The notes: generated by a model not told the origin, from the sequence alone. A stretch of 64,000 nt of DNA from Linanthus parryae (GCA_023055425.1 JALGPY010000005.1:5109501-5173500), one strand, 5' to 3'. Shown: positions 34,168 through 46,164, counted from the first letter of the stretch. Program-made: numbers and translations.

Positions 34168-34428
34168 AAATTAGCACAAGTAGTTTACGACAAAGGCTAT
34201 ATCGGGTCGAGTAAACTTGAGATATTGCAATCCACCAAGAAGTTGGCGAAAAACAGTAGGTTCATTCAGTGGTGTACCTTGACTAATATGAAATTTTACC
34301 CCAGCTGCCAAGGGTGTAGAACAAGGTTTGCAATGGCTCATATTAAACTTAGCAAGTAAATCACGAGTGTATTTTTCTTGGGTTATAGATAGCCCAGTTT
34401 GAGTTCTGAAAATTTAAAGCCCAAGAAA

Positions 34429-35068
34429 TTATGTTAATGGGCCGAGATCTAACATATGAAATTCATGGCCCAATTGTGTAATCAAAGTAGCAATATACAC
34501 GATGTCATTTCCGGTGATAATAATATCATCGACATAAAGAAGAAGAATTGTCATTTTGTCTTCGTTGTGGCGTATAAACATGGAAGAGTCAGAATACGCA
34601 GCAGTGAAACCCAAAGAAAGTAAATAAGTACCAAAACGTTCAAACCGGGCCCGTGTGGCCTGTTTAAAACCATATATGGATTTATGTAGAAGGCAAACAT
34701 GTTTGGGAAATTTAGAATCAAGAAACCCAGTAGGTTTTTTCATATTAACTGTTTCACGGAGATGTCCGTGTAAAAAGGCATTTTTAACATCTAATTGGCG
34801 CAAAGGCCAATTTTAAGTAGTGGCAAGTTCTAAAATAGAACGTTCAGTGGCGTGTTTGACTACCGGACTAAACGTTTCATCGTAATCAATGCCATGAGTT
34901 TGGTGATAAACCTTAGCCACAAGACGGGCTTTGTACCGTGAAATAGTACCATTTGGGTTTAAGTTAGTATTAAAAACCCATTTGTTTCCAATGACATTTG
35001 TATTTGGTGGTAAAGGGACTAAAGTCCAAGTCTTTTGATTTATGAGACTTTGATATTCATCAAGGATG
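34429..35068 (-). pseudogene. Copia element 2 reverse transcriptase remnant
   Basis: Frame 34429-34803 has QLDVKNAFLHGHL, the segment LLHKSIYGFKQATRARFERFG and the catalytic LLLYVDDIIITGND. The N-terminal RT part up to about 35068 and the thumb at 34200-34428 are broken by stops and frame changes. Confidence 0.82.
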
Positions 35069-35079
35069 GTAGTACGCCA

Positions 35080-36400
35080 TTAAGAATACTTATTTGCCTC
35101 AGTGAAAGAACTTGGTTCTGTGAGTGAGGTGTGTGCAGTAGAAACAGCAGCAAATCCATAACCAGAAGGAGTAGAGGAAGAAGAGAAAGCCAACTTTTTC
35201 TTACTAATACCCGATTTACTTCGGGTCTGCATAGGATGACCACCAAGGGGTGGTGGAGGGGGAGGGGGGATCATCACTGGGTAAGTGGTATCTGCCATGC
35301 CTCCACTGGAGATGGTAGAAGGAACCCTTGAAGTAGGTGTAGCATCTCTGGTAGTATTTGTGTGTGGGGAACGAAAAACATCTCCAGTAGGCTGCTGAAA
35401 ACCACCAGGGCCCTCAGATAAATTGGGATTCACACATGGGGGGTGTGAATTTGCAACAGATGGATTGTTGTTAGGGACAGGGACAGGATACGGACCTGAA
35501 ACAGAAGATGTAAAATGTGAGCAAGGAGAACAATCAGAAGATATATCAGCAGCGTATGGGAATTTATATTCGTCGAATATCACATCTCTACTAACATAAA
35601 ACAGTTTGGAAGTACGATCATAGCATAAATATCCTTTGTATCCATCAGCATAACCATGAAAAGTGCACAAATTAGATTTTGGATCAAGTTTAGAAGAGAT
35701 ATAAGGTCTTAAGTTTGGAAAGCAAGCACATCCAAATATCTTTAAATGTGAATAATCTGGTTTTGATGAAATAACAATTACTAAGGTGATTTATTTTGAG
35801 TATTTTTACTGAGTAATCGATTTATAAGATAAGTTGTTGTGGCAACAGCATGGAACCAAACAGTTTTGGTAATGAAGCATTATGAAGCATAGTTACTGCA
35901 GTTTCTATTATATGACGGTGTTTACGCTCAGAAACCCCATTCGGTTGGGGGTATGAGGACAGGATTTCTGATGTTGGATACCATTTGTGGACAGATATTG
36001 TTGAAAAATAAAGGAGGTATATTCACCTCCCCCATCTGAGCGTAAAATCTTAATGGAATAGCCAAGCAACAATGAAAGTCTTAAACTTAACAAATGCAGC
36101 AGAGACATCTGATTTTAGTTTCAAGGGAAAAAGTCAAGTAAAGCGAGACATATCATCAATAAAAAAGCACATAATAACGAAATCCATGAAAGGAAGTAAT
36201 AGATGCAGGACCTCAAACGTCACTGTGAAGTAAGTGAAGAGGTTCAGTTGCAGCAGAAGTAGAAACACAGTAGAGCAGTCTACGCATTTTCCCACAAAGA
36301 CAGGATTCACACATAAAATCAGTGTTTTTAACAGAAGAAGAATAATTTAAACAAGTAGATAACACTTCTTTAGACGGGCGACCCAGACGATTATGTCAAA
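35080..36400 (-). pseudogene. Copia element 2 integrase remnant and Pro/Ser-rich linker
   Basis: Frame 35080-35670 has the integrase C-terminal signature (FHGYADGYKGYLCYD, FYVSRDVIFDEYKFP) followed by a proline-, serine- and threonine-rich linker. Frame 35908-36108 has the core piece KILRSDGGGEYTSF and a degraded version of the PHTPNRMGFLS segment; the catalytic Glu region is not intact. Further upstream pieces to about 36400 match the pre-integrase zone only weakly. Confidence 0.8.
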
Positions 36401-36889
36401 GACCAGATTGAACTCGTTGACCCAAAAAAGATTGCGGACCAGGCGTAGAACAGATAGAGGAGATAGGATATAGACCATTTTTACTGGGTCCCTGAAAAAG
36501 GGTTAATCCAGTATCAATATCAATTATAGAAAAATAACTCTTATCAAATATAAACTTCACATTGTTACACAGCACATTTTGTTAACAGAAAGTAAATTGA
36601 CATATAGATTTGGTACGTGAAGAGTGTCTGGTAGTGTAAACGTAGTAGAACCAATAGTTAAGTAAGCAGTACCAGAATGATGGATTGGCAAAGAGCAGAC
36701 GTTACCGACTATGACCTAGTCAGAACCAGAATAAAGTTCTGATAGAGAAAGATTTCGGAGCTACGTTGTCATATGGTTAGATGCACCAGTGTCTGTAAGC
36801 CAGACTTCAGAGGGGAGAGACTGCTGAGAATTGCAAGAAGCAACCATAGCAGCCAACTGTTCAGGAGGGTGACGTCCTTGAAAGGCATA

Positions 36890-37967
36890 ATTCATACGAT
36901 GCCAGCAGTCGGGAGCAGAATGGAAATCATTTCCACATATCTGGAAAGTAATTGGAGTGGAGCGCCCGGATCCTTATCTTCCTCGTTGAGAACCCGACCG
37001 ACCAGATCCGCCACGTCCGGATCCAGATCCATATCCGGATCTGGACCCGGATCCATACCCTGATTCGTGACCCGATCCATACCCGGATCCATATCCGCCT
37101 CCAAATCCATATCGGGTCCTGAACCATACCCGGATCCATAAGGAGGGACCTAACCTCTAGACCGGCCCCCCTCGGGTAGAGTCGAAATGACCCCGTGAAC
37201 CGAACCGGCCACCACCCCGGTTGGAATTAGGGTTTCGAGAGCTATCGCGGCCGCCGTCACGGAAATTAGGGTTGCCGGCGGAGAAAAACGCTGCAGGGGA
37301 TGGATCTGGGGAAAGAGAATGGTTGGATCGCATTTGTTCATCAGCTTTGAGAAGCACATGCAGTTCAGCAAAGGAAATAGGGTTCCGGTGTATATGGAGA
37401 GAAGATCGAAAGGGGTTAAATTCTGGGGGAAGCCCGTTGGGAGCATAAAGAAGCATATCTTCATCGTCGATGTGAACAGAAGAGACAGCAAGTTGGTTTC
37501 TGATGGTGGTGAGTTTTTGCATGTACAAATCGATAGAGTCGGAGCCCTTTTTGATGGTTTGAAGAGAAGATTTAAGGTGAATAATATATTGGATCTGGTC
37601 AAGGACGCATACCGTTGTTCAAGAACCAACCAAGCAGATCGAGAAGTAGCAGATCCGATAACTTGGGTAAGAGCTTCGGTGGAGAGAGAAGCGTTGTGAA
37701 TAGTGAGAACCGCCTGATCTTGAAGGACCCAAGCCGTGTACGCCGGATTGACGACCGGTGGAGCACCACCGGTGGATGGAAGGAACTCAGGTGGACACGA
37801 ATTTGAACCGTCGATGAACCCAAAATGATTGTGTGTCCGGAAGATGGACGAGATCTGGTGGCGCCATAGCACAAATGGGTGCCATCTAGTTTAAATGGCA
37901 AGAGATTATGTATATTAGACAGCAAATAGAGAGGTGTAGTGGAGGAATTGGTGGTGGTCGAGAGCAT
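36890..37967 (-). pseudogene. Copia element 2 gag with Gly/Ser/Tyr-rich repeats
   Basis: The start ATG is at 37967 (MLSTTTNSSTTPLYLLSN, FKLDGT). The frame shifts near 37872 to a frame with HQISSIFRTHNHFGFIDGS and LEQRYASLTRSNI, the Copia gag core, and then to a third frame with MQKLTTIRNQLA and the LNGLPPEFNPFRSSL-type segment. At 36990-37140 a repeated TATGGATCCGGG unit encodes a Gly-Tyr-Gly-Ser-Gly repeat. I do not see a clear zinc knuckle. Confidence 0.8.
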
Positions 37968-38406
37968 TTTGACTCTGATACCATAAAAGAACCTCTAGGG
38001 TTCGTAAGCAAATACAGAGAAGAAATGTAAGATGATCGAGAGAGAGGCGGAGAAAACTATAGTTGTATATACAATCGTCTTAACCTAAACCTAATACAAA
38101 GAGAAGCTTATATACTCTAACGTCATAATAGATCCGTTAGAGGAGCCGTTAGTAGTAACGGTAACAAAACTGTGGGCTTATAGAGAGGCCCATACAATAG
38201 AAGTAGTGGGCTTATAGTGTGACCCATAGAAACAGTAGATAAATAGAAAGGCCCTAAACACTATAGAAAATCCCAATACGTCTTCATTCCAATTATGGGA
38301 TCTATGCTTTTGGAGTTCAACATCTCTCTTCTGATTGTTCACTTTTTTCTGATCTCTCTCAATTTCTTTATATTCATCCTTATGCTTTCCCAAAATTAAT
38401 GACAAA

Positions 38407-38938
38407 CAGGCCCGTCCATAAGGCAAGGCCAAATTCATTGCTGCCTAGGGCCCCATGAAGGAAGAGGGCCCCACAAGTCTAGTGTACTATGGTAGTTTAA
38501 AATTAGCTAATTACCTTTTCATTTCTTAATTAAATTTAATATTTCTGTCTAAAGCAATATTACAGTATGAGAATGTGAACGATGGCCCTATTTTATCGAA
38601 TCAATGCCTCTTTTTAAGATTAAATTCCCCGTATAAAAGTCCATGTATAAGGTTCTAGGTTCAAACCCAGTAGACAACAAGCATGTAAGTCTCAAAAAAT
38701 AAAAAACATAAAAAGATCAAATTCCTAAAATTCAAACTCAAACAACTGTTGTTTTGATAATCCAATAATTTTCTAGAACAAAATACACATCATTTATCTT
38801 TTGTAAACGAATGACACATCATTATGTGATTAGTAACTTTGTCTTTATGTAAACAGATAAGACTTGAAATTTTATCGTATAAAAAGTCTCATACAAATAA
38901 AGTCGCCTAGGGTCTCATAAAAGCTAGAGACGGCCCTG
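38407..38938. mobile_element. hAT-like element upstream of the receptor-kinase relic
   Basis: The ends CAGGCCCGTCCATA and the complement CAGGGCCGTCTCTA are inverted repeats. The flanks are AATGACAAA on the left and AATTGACAAA on the right, an 8-bp-type duplication blurred by an indel. The interior shares CCTAGGGCCCCA-type sequence with the element at 55757. It abuts the signal-peptide-encoding start of the DUF26 gene. Confidence 0.7.
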
Positions 38939-38941
38939 AAT

Positions 38942-40210
38942 TGACAAAATCCTCAAACCAACGACGACCTTTCCCAGAAAACAGTTTCTACTCGTCCTTT
39001 CTCTAATTGTCTCGAACATATTATTCCCCCTCGCTACTATGCAACCCGACGAGGACAATCTTTTTCACCTTCGCGAATGCTTGTTGGGCATTGTGGATGT
39101 TTGGTTAGATATAAACACCATGTACACCAGTAATAGCATGTATGGGAGAAATCTCATCACCCTCTTATCCTCCATTCCCCCAAATGTCAACGAAAAGTAC
39201 CATTTCTTCAACAACTTTGCTGGCACATACCCCGACTACCAAGTTTACGCCAACGCGCTCTGCAGGTTAGGCACTCAGCTAGATAGTTGTCTTTCAAGCC
39301 TCAACCAAACTGTCAATCTCATAGTTTGTCCAGGCTACAGAGCGGCTGTTGCATGGCCCACCAGATGCATAGTAAGGTACTCTTACAAAAATATGACGAG
39401 TGTATAGACATAATACCCCATTCAGAATTTATCCGGTCTAGATGATGTCAAAAATAGCGACAGTTAAACCAGGCGTTGAGAAGCTTGTTGGACGGCCTAC
39501 GGGATAAAGTTGCTTTTGACGGTTCTCTTCGTAAGTTTGCAATTGACCAACGCCGACTCTATCATTCTGGTGGCCTAAAGCAAACAATAAATTTGAGGTC
39601 CTCAAATATTTTTTAGAAATGTTTCTTTGCAAAGACCTTGTGTGGAAACATGTCGTGCGGTATACATGCAATGTATGTGCTACCTTCGTGTTGGCTCGCA
39701 TCCTTTATTAATTTATTTTTGTTTATTTTTATTATTTGTTCCCATTTCATGAAATTTTAATTTTATTAGAAATCATCAAAGTAAATAACTCATGAGAAAT
39801 TCTAAAAAAAAATGATGCATGTTTAAAGTATGTCTGAAATTATATATAAAATGCTAAAATCATTTCAAAAATTGTATATAAAATGCAAAACTAACTATAT
39901 TATTTTTAGAATTCGAGGCCTCCTTTTTTTGGTGGCCCTAAGCGGCTACCTTAACCGCTTAAAGGTTGAGACGGCGCTGCAACTGGCCCTGATTTTCTTA
40001 CTATCTATGGACTTGTGCAGTGCACCGCGTACTTGTCCGAGGTCCAGTGCAAAGAGTGTATGCAAGAATTAATGGGTTCTATTGGTGAGTGTTGCCACAA
40101 CAAGACCATGACACGAGTTGTTAATCCGAGTTGTCAGCTGCGATATGATGTCCATTCTTTTTACAATCCAAATATTTTATTTTTTGCGCAAAAGCGGGAG
40201 GTCGGAAGTA
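38942..40210 (+). pseudogene. DUF26 (Gnk2-type) cysteine-rich receptor-like kinase, extracellular exon, broken
   Basis: The frame from about 38942 encodes a hydrophobic FLLVLSLIVSNILFPLA signal sequence with no in-frame ATG. It runs into 39039-39407 with the first DUF26 domain (FFNNFAGTYPDYQVYANALC, CPGYRAAVAWPTRCIVRYS). The conserved C-x8-C-x2-C core has lost its third Cys (C-L-S-S). After a stop, the start of a second DUF26 domain continues to 39540, where a 432-bp hAT element is inserted. Its remainder resumes at 39988 with the frame LSEVQCKECMQELMGSIG, ECCHNK, PSCQLRYDVHSFYN. It ends at a good 5' splice site (AAG/GTAAGT at about 40207). Two tandem DUF26 domains before a splice site are typical of plant CRK receptor kinases; these act at the plasma membrane in stress and defence signalling. 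Confidence 0.82.
39548..39979. mobile_element. hAT-like element inside the second DUF26 domain
   Basis: 432 bp. The ends CAACGCCGACTCTA and the complement CAGCGCCGTCTCAA are inverted repeats. The flanks CAATTGAC (39540-39547) and CAACTGGC (39980-39987) match at 6 of 8. Coding sequence homologous to DUF26 proteins stops and restarts exactly at these borders. A truncated copy of the element start occurs at about 40688 as part of the local duplication. Confidence 0.72.
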
Positions 40211-40298
40211 AGTGATAAACAAATAATTTTATTTATAGTTGAAACTATTCGAAGAAGTGGGTCATCCGGGTAATTACTTCGTAATTTTTTTTTTCAGA

Positions 40299-40375
40299 AG
40301 CTATGGATAACATTACAACTATTGAAACATTGCGATATGATTTTGCGTTTCTTCAACTTGAACAAACCCCGACGA
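40299..40375 (+). pseudogene. CRK kinase exon start (fragment)
   Basis: After a T-rich tract and CAG (3' splice site near 40299), the frame reads EAMDNITTIETLRYDFAFLQ. This is the juxtamembrane start of CRK kinase domains (typically ...TVESLQYDF...). After about 25 codons it runs into a duplicated piece of DUF26 sequence instead of the kinase domain. The transmembrane exon is not visible. Confidence 0.65.
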
Positions 40376-40950
40376 GAAAGTTTATGTCAACGCTCTCTGC
40401 AGGTTAGACACTGGGCTAGATAGTTGCCGTACTTGCCTCAACCAAACGGTCATCTCATAATTTTGTCCAGGCTACAGAGCGGATGTTATATGGCCACCGT
40501 ATGCACAGTAAGGTACTCTTACAAAAATATGACGGGTGTAAAGACATAATACCCCATTAAGAATTTATCGGCCCCCGATGATGTCAATAATAGCAATCGG
40601 TTCAGTCAGGCGTTGAGAAGCTTGTTGGATAGCCTATGGGGATAAAGTTTCTCTAGGCGGTTCTCTTCGTAAGTTTGCAACTGGCCAACACCGTCTCTAG
40701 AATTGTGGTGGCCTAAAGCAAAAAAAAATATTTAATGCCCTCAAATGTTTTCTAGACGTGCTTTCTTTGCAAAGACCTTGTGTGGAAGCATGTTGTGCAG
40801 TGTACGTGCAATATATGTGCTACATTCGTGTTGTCTCGCATGTTTTAAAATTTCCTTTTAGTTATATATTTTTTTTTATTTGTTTCCATTTCATGAAATC
40901 TTAATCTTATTCAAAATCATCAAAGTGAATAATTCTTGAGTAGTAGTATT
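40376..40950 (+). repeat. Tandem duplicate of the DUF26/hAT segment
   Basis: Matches 39235-39720 in order: CTCTGCAGGTTAG, GTCCAGGCTACAGAGCGG, AAGGTACTCTTACAAAAATATGACG, GAGAAGCTTGTTGGA, then the hAT start CAACACCGTCTCTA and CTTTGCAAAGACCTTGTGTGGAA. The copy keeps the third Cys of the DUF26 core (C-R-T-C) that the longer copy has lost. The duplication happened after the hAT insertion. Confidence 0.8.
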
Positions 40951-41253
40951 GTAGATTTTCATGGAAGTTTAAGAAAATGAAACGGAATAAAGTCTGTGAG
41001 AGTAGTAGTTTTTGTAATTTTTTGATCAAGGGGCAAATCATCATTTTGTTCTTTCACCTGAACTCGGTGATACAACAGACCAGAAGTTTTACCATTTCTT
41101 ACATTATTCAAAAAGTCTCCCGAGAAGTAGTGCCTTTGTAAGCTGGAGTACAAAACATCAATTCTTGATGATTAGTAACTCCAGTCTCTATCTCAAAAGA
41201 CTCCAAGTCCTTCTAGTCATTCAAAACTTTCTATAGCCAACCATCCCAACAAC

Positions 41254-41698
41254 GGGTGGGTTTGGTATTAACTTTTTGAATTTTAAGTTGTCTATAAAGA
41301 TGATGTGAGAAAAGTCTGTGACACAAAAGCTAAAGAAAAAAGTTGTATGAGTTTGATAAAAAAAAGTTGATGTTGTAAAAAAGTCAGTGATGTGACAGTT
41401 TTGTTGTTTAGTGAAAGTTACTAATATGTCATTTTTATCTATTTATTGACTTTAAAAAATGTGTAATAACAATTGATTGATGATGATATTATTGTTATTT
41501 GTGTTGTTTGAGAAAAAAATACACAAAAAGCTACCCAAACCTATCTTTTTTCTTCTCCTCATTTCACACTAGAAGTCAAAAGTCAAAAGTAAAAAAGATC
41601 CTGAAAAAGTTGATACTAAACCTTTGGTGTAAGTCCAAAAAATAAAAAAGATGATTTTAGCTTAAAAGACAAAAAATAATGGTACCAAACCCTCCCAA
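41254..41698. mobile_element. MITE with long imperfect inverted repeats
   Basis: The left end GGGTGGGTTTGGTATTAAC and the right-end complement GGGAGGGTTTGGTACCATT pair over about 30 bp, followed by TTTTTG(A/T) and TTTTAAG on both sides. CCCAACA occurs next to both ends, but the duplication length is unclear. There is no coding capacity. Confidence 0.6.
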
Positions 41699-41754
41699 CA
41701 TTTCATATGTCTTCTTCTTTGACATTGTTGTTCCGCGGTTTTTATTCTTGCAGG

Positions 41755-41850
41755 TCCGACGAGAAGGAATGGCTTTGAGTCTAATAGACCCTACCCTAAT
41801 CAGGGGTGCTTATCCAAAGAGTACTTTGATTGTAGACGGTTGAGGAGGAG
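41755..41850 (+). pseudogene. CRK last kinase exon fragment
   Basis: After TTCTTGCAG (3' splice site, 41745-41753) one frame reads EGMALSLIDPTLIRGAYPKS. This matches the kinase subdomain XI segment of CRK and related receptor kinases (EG.AL.LIDP.L), then a stop follows after a GA-rich tract. It is probably the 3' end of the same broken gene, with most of the kinase domain deleted. Confidence 0.6.
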
Positions 41851-41879
41851 GAGGAGGAGGCGGGAATCATAACTCTTCT

Positions 41880-43092
41880 ATGTAACCGAAAATCATTACT
41901 GCAAATTGAATATTACACAATACTACTATAAATATTGTTTCATTCTGAGAAGCATACCTATAGTAATTAGTTGTACCACAGATACTTAGATCACCTATGG
42001 TATTCAATTGTCAAGTACATACTATATTGTCAAAAAAATCTCGGTTTCAACATCAAACTCACAGATACTTAGATCACCAATTGAATATAGCAAGACCCCA
42101 TGACCATTAGATATGATCCGAATTTCGTAATGTTTGATTAGATATCTTTCACGTCGGGTTCACCAAAATGTAGAAGGAGAACTGGGATATGTATAGGATG
42201 TAGCTTAATTATGTGTGATCGGATTACAGAGAATCAAGAGTTAACAATCATCTAACAAGTATCCATATATATCAAATGAGAAACAGAGAGACTAACACTA
42301 TGGTCTTGTTTCCATCCGGGTCGCTTTGACTCGGCGAAAAATTACATCATTTTCGCTAACTTTCTATGGTCTTGTAGAATAAGAGTCACTCTACAACACT
42401 AACACTATGACAAAATTATTAAAAAATTACAAAGTTTTGCTATTCAAATTATCGGGTCAAAGTGACCCAATAAATAGTGGTAAAAATTCAAATGGTGCAA
42501 AAGAGATGGGACGGAGTGATAGCAGTGTGACGAGAGAGAGAGAGTGTGTGTCATTCTCATAGATGTAAATAGGGGGGTTACCATACAGCTGCTTGAAATA
42601 CTCCAGCAGGTTTTGCATACCAGAGGGATTAATAGGGAACTCCCTGAGTCTAGAAAATCACCAAGTAGGATGGTAAAAAGTTTCCCAGTAAATATTGCTA
42701 CTACTACTAGTACCTCACACAACTTGTCTCAAGCCTTGATATGGAGGGCCATCTACAATAAAAAATAACATTTATTATAAAAGATGCAATTCTCTAGTCA
42801 TAGTAAATTCATTCGAGAAGTCATTTACATATGAACTTTACCGTCATGTTTTCAAGTTAGTCCCTTTAAGCAACTCTCAAGCTGCTAGATTTTTCTTTAA
42901 TGTGCATCATCAAGTAACGGTTCACTCCTATGAAGTGATAATAAACTAGAAAAGATCTCACATTTTACATGGTACTTTGTCTTGTAAAGTCTTGAAGCTG
43001 ACGCATGCGCCAGCAAGATGTGATGGGCAGCGATATATGGCTCAACCGACGAGCTACCGACATCACAGTTTTTGTATGGAAAAGAGCACCTT
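41880..43092. other. Intergenic DNA before Copia element 3
   Basis: No gene is supported. The frames at 42444-42768 on both strands have no recognisable domain. Confidence 0.45.
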
Positions 43093-43450
43093 TCAGGTGA
43101 AAACATTTGAAGGTTTGAAGAGAAAGAACACAGGGAGACAGAGCTCTCTGGAAATGAAGAAGACGAAGAATAAAACGGCGATTAGGTTTTCATTATGAGA
43201 AGATGAACTTATACAAGGCTAATGAACGGGTGGATAATGACCGTTCAATTATGACCGTTTGAATTCTATCATCAAGGGTCTCTACTTTATAACTCATTAC
43301 AAAAAGGTCCTATAGATATTTCTTTTGGGCTTCATATATTGGGCTTCATCATCCTTGGGCTTTGCAGCAGCAGTCTTCTTCTATTTTGGTTCTGGACCTC
43401 ACAACAGTCTTTTCTTGTTAACTTTCGGCTTTCTTGGACTTGATCTGATA

Positions 43451-44031
43451 TTACCTTCCCTCAAACTTATGGTGGTGATTGAACCATAAGTTTGGAACGC
43501 AATCCAAGAACTGTGGAGTTGTCAATCCCTTAGTGAAAATATCGGCTAATTGATATGCACTTGAAATGTGAGAAATAGTTAGTTGTCTACGAAGTACTTG
43601 TTCCCTAACAAAATGATAATCAATTTCAACATGTTTAGTGCGAGATTGCAAAACAGGGTTGTGAGACATAGCTATAGCAGATTTGCTATCGCACCAAATC
43701 TGGGGTGCTTGAGGTAAACAGAGACGTAAGTCTCGAAAAAGAAATTTAAACCATGTAATGTCAGCTGCTGAGCCCGATACTCAGCTTCGGCTGTGGATCG
43801 TGAAACAGTGGGCTGTTTCTTGCCGGTCCAATGAACTGCATTGGGCCCAATAAAAATTGCAAAGCCCGTAGTACTACGTCTATCTGTTGGGTTGCCAGAC
43901 CAATCAGAGTCACAAAAGGATTGTAGAGGAAAATAGCCAGATTGGTAATATAAACCAAAAATTTTTGTTCCTTGTAAATAATGTAAAACACGTTTAGCAC
44001 CTATTAAATGAAGATTGGTAGGAGCATGCAT
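43451..44031 (-). pseudogene. Copia element 3 RNase H
   Basis: Frame 43672-44031 has HLIGAKRVLHYLQGT, FCDSDWSGNPTDRRSTTG and GKKQPTVSRSTAEAEYRA. It then shifts to frame 43451-43669 with SRTKHVEIDYHFVREQV and YQLADIFTKGL. The shift and a lost segment around 43670-43780 break the domain. Confidence 0.83.
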
Positions 44032-44106
44032 AAATTGACAGAGGTGATTTACTGCAAAGGCAATGTCTGGACGAGAAAAATTTAAATATTGGAGAGCTCC
44101 AACAAG

Positions 44107-44812
44107 TTATCTAAAAACAGTGGGATTGGCAAGGGGAGTGCCATCTAAAGAGTGAAACTTGCTACCTATAGCAATTGGAGTTGGGCAAGGCTTACATGTA
44201 GACATATTAAAGTGTTTTAACAAAACATGGACATATTTGGATTGATAAATAAATAACCCAAATTTGGTGTACTTGATTTCTAAGCCAAGAAAGTAAGTTA
44301 ATTGGCCTAAATTTGTTATTTGAAATTCAGAGTTTAGAGAATGTAAAAGAGATGAAATGAAATGTGCGTCATTACCTGTGACAATTATGTCATCAACATA
44401 AAGAAGAAGAAGAGTAACTTGGGAATTTTGATGTTTGATGAATAAGCTAGAATAGCAAAAAAGAAGTAAATCTCTCAAACCAACCTCGTGGAGCTTGTTT
44501 GAGACCATAAAGAGAATTGTTTAATTTACATACATAATGTGGGACATGTGGATCAATGAAACCCTGTGGCCGAGAGATATAAACTGTTTCTTTTAAAACA
44601 CTATGTAAAAAAACATTCTTGACATCTAATTGTTGAAGTGGCCATTTAAAAGAAGCAGCTAAGGCCAAAACTGTACGAACTGTAGGATGTTTAATCACAT
44701 GGCTAAAAGTCTCGTAAAAGTCAATGCCAGGGGTTTGATGGAAACCCTTGGCTACTAGTCTAGCTTTATACCTAGCCACAGAGCCATCTGGGTTAAACTT
44801 GGTTCTATACAC
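44107..44812 (-). pseudogene. Copia element 3 reverse transcriptase
   Basis: Frame 44447-44812 has [32 protein letters not shown] and KLNNSLYGLKQAPRGWFERF. Frame 44107-44508 continues with LLLLYVDDIIVTGNDAHF (catalytic YVDD near 44390-44401), FLGLEIKYTKFGLFI and the end of the thumb. One frame change around 44450-44508 separates the halves, so the RT is nearly complete but interrupted. Confidence 0.87.
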
Positions 44813-44831
44813 CCGTTTTGTGCCAACAATG

Positions 44832-46056
44832 TTAGCATTGGGTGGTTTCGGAAACCAAGGTCCAAGTGTTTTGCTGTGTGAGGTTTAGAAACTCATCAAT
44901 CATGGCATTCTGCCACTGTGAGAACTTCTTAGCCTCTGTAAAAATAGTAGGATCAGAAATAGTAGTGATAGGGGAGGAGGGTGGATCAGATATACCAGAA
45001 GTAGCAGCAAAACCAAGATTTTTCTTCTTGAAAATGCCATATTTGCTTCTGGTTTGCAGAGTGGCCAAGAGGTGCAGTAATTTCAGGTGTCACTTCTGGT
45101 GCCATTCTTGAACTATCAGTGTGTATATGTTCTTGAGGTTGGAGATCAGGGATAGTAGGGTGCATCACTGAAGGGTCTTAGGTAACTGCGGCCTCTGGTG
45201 CTCTCACTGTTGCATTATCCTCATTTCCTGAAGGTGGAAACAGAAAGGAGTAAGTGGACATGGAATTAGTGGCAGTTGCAGTATCAAGAGGCATAGGAGG
45301 ATCAACATGCTTTGAATAAGGAAAGACAGTTTCATCAAATATCACATCTCTTGATAAATAGAACTTCTGAGTAGTTTTATCAAAGTACATGTATCCTGTA
45401 AAATTTGCAGCATACCCTAAAAACACACATTGTTTAGTTTTGGGATCAAGTTTGGAAGACATGTAAGGTCTCAAACAAGGATAGCAAGCACACCCAAAAA
45501 TTCGTAAATGTTCATAATTGGGTTTTTGTTCAAATAGTAGTCCCCAAGGAGCCTTGTAATTTGTAGTTTTAGAAGGCATAAGGTTAATCAAATAAACAAC
45601 AGCAGTGAAAGCATGATACCAGAAGTACTTAGGTAAAGATGCTTGTTGCATTAAAGTAACAGCAGTATCAACACAATGTCTATGTTTTCTTTCAGAAATG
45701 CCATTTTGTTGAGGTGCGTGTGGGCATGATTTTTTATGTGTTAAGCCATTTTGAGAAAGAAAAGTTTGAAACACATAGGAGATGTATTCACCACCACCAT
45801 CAGTTCTGAGAATTTTAATAAAAGTACCAAGCAGTTTCTCAATTTGAGACTTAAAAATAGGAAAGACAGATGCAAGGTCAGATTTGTTGCGTAAAGGAAA
45901 GATCCATATAAACCTGGAATAGTCATCAATAAAAAGAACATAATATATATAACCATTATAGCTCTTAACACTAGCAGGTCCACATACATCACTGTGAATT
46001 AAATGCAAAGGAGAAGCAGCTCTAGAAGTAGATAATTTAAAAGGCAACTTAGACAT
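44832..46056 (-). pseudogene. Copia element 3 integrase and linker
   Basis: Frame 45178-46056 (292 codons) holds the integrase core: HLIHSDVCGPASVKSYNGY, LFIDDYSRFIWIFPL, ILRTDGGGEYIS, then PHAPQQNGISERKHRHCVDT (catalytic Glu), and the C-terminal FGCACYPCLRPYM, CVFLGYAANFTGYMYFD and YLSRDVIFDE signatures. The acidic triad is present. A linker rich in Ser, Pro and Thr follows in broken frames to 44832. Confidence 0.88.
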
Positions 46057-46164
46057 TTTTCCAGCTAAACAATATTGACAAGTAGAAAGTGAATGTTTGT
46101 TAGAACCAGAAATTGAAATAACTCTATGTAAAATGTCACATGTAGGGTGGCCAAGTCTTGAGTG

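Larger units (their letters stand above)
33265..38286 (-). mobile_element. Ty1/Copia LTR retrotransposon 2 (5.0 kb, degenerate)
   Basis: The LTRs are 33265-33568 and 37984-38286 (about 303 bp). They start TAAAAGAACCTCTAGGG and end near TCTTCA. Between them I count about 10 differences, so it is older than Copia element 1. Beside the right LTR is the primer site TGGTATCAGAGTC (minus strand), complementary to initiator tRNA-Met. Beside the left LTR is a run of Gs on the minus strand (33580-33590), the polypurine tract. Order on the minus strand is gag, integrase, RT, RNase H. No target-site duplication is evident. Confidence 0.88.

Noticed and set aside
33265..38286. A TGGGA target-site duplication for Copia element 2
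   Set aside because: TGGGA is present left of the element, but on the right it is several bases away from the LTR end, so it is not a true flanking duplication.
38640..38680. tRNA-like B-box motif GGTTCAAACCC
   Set aside because: It lies inside the hAT element at 38407-38938, with no A box or cloverleaf around it.
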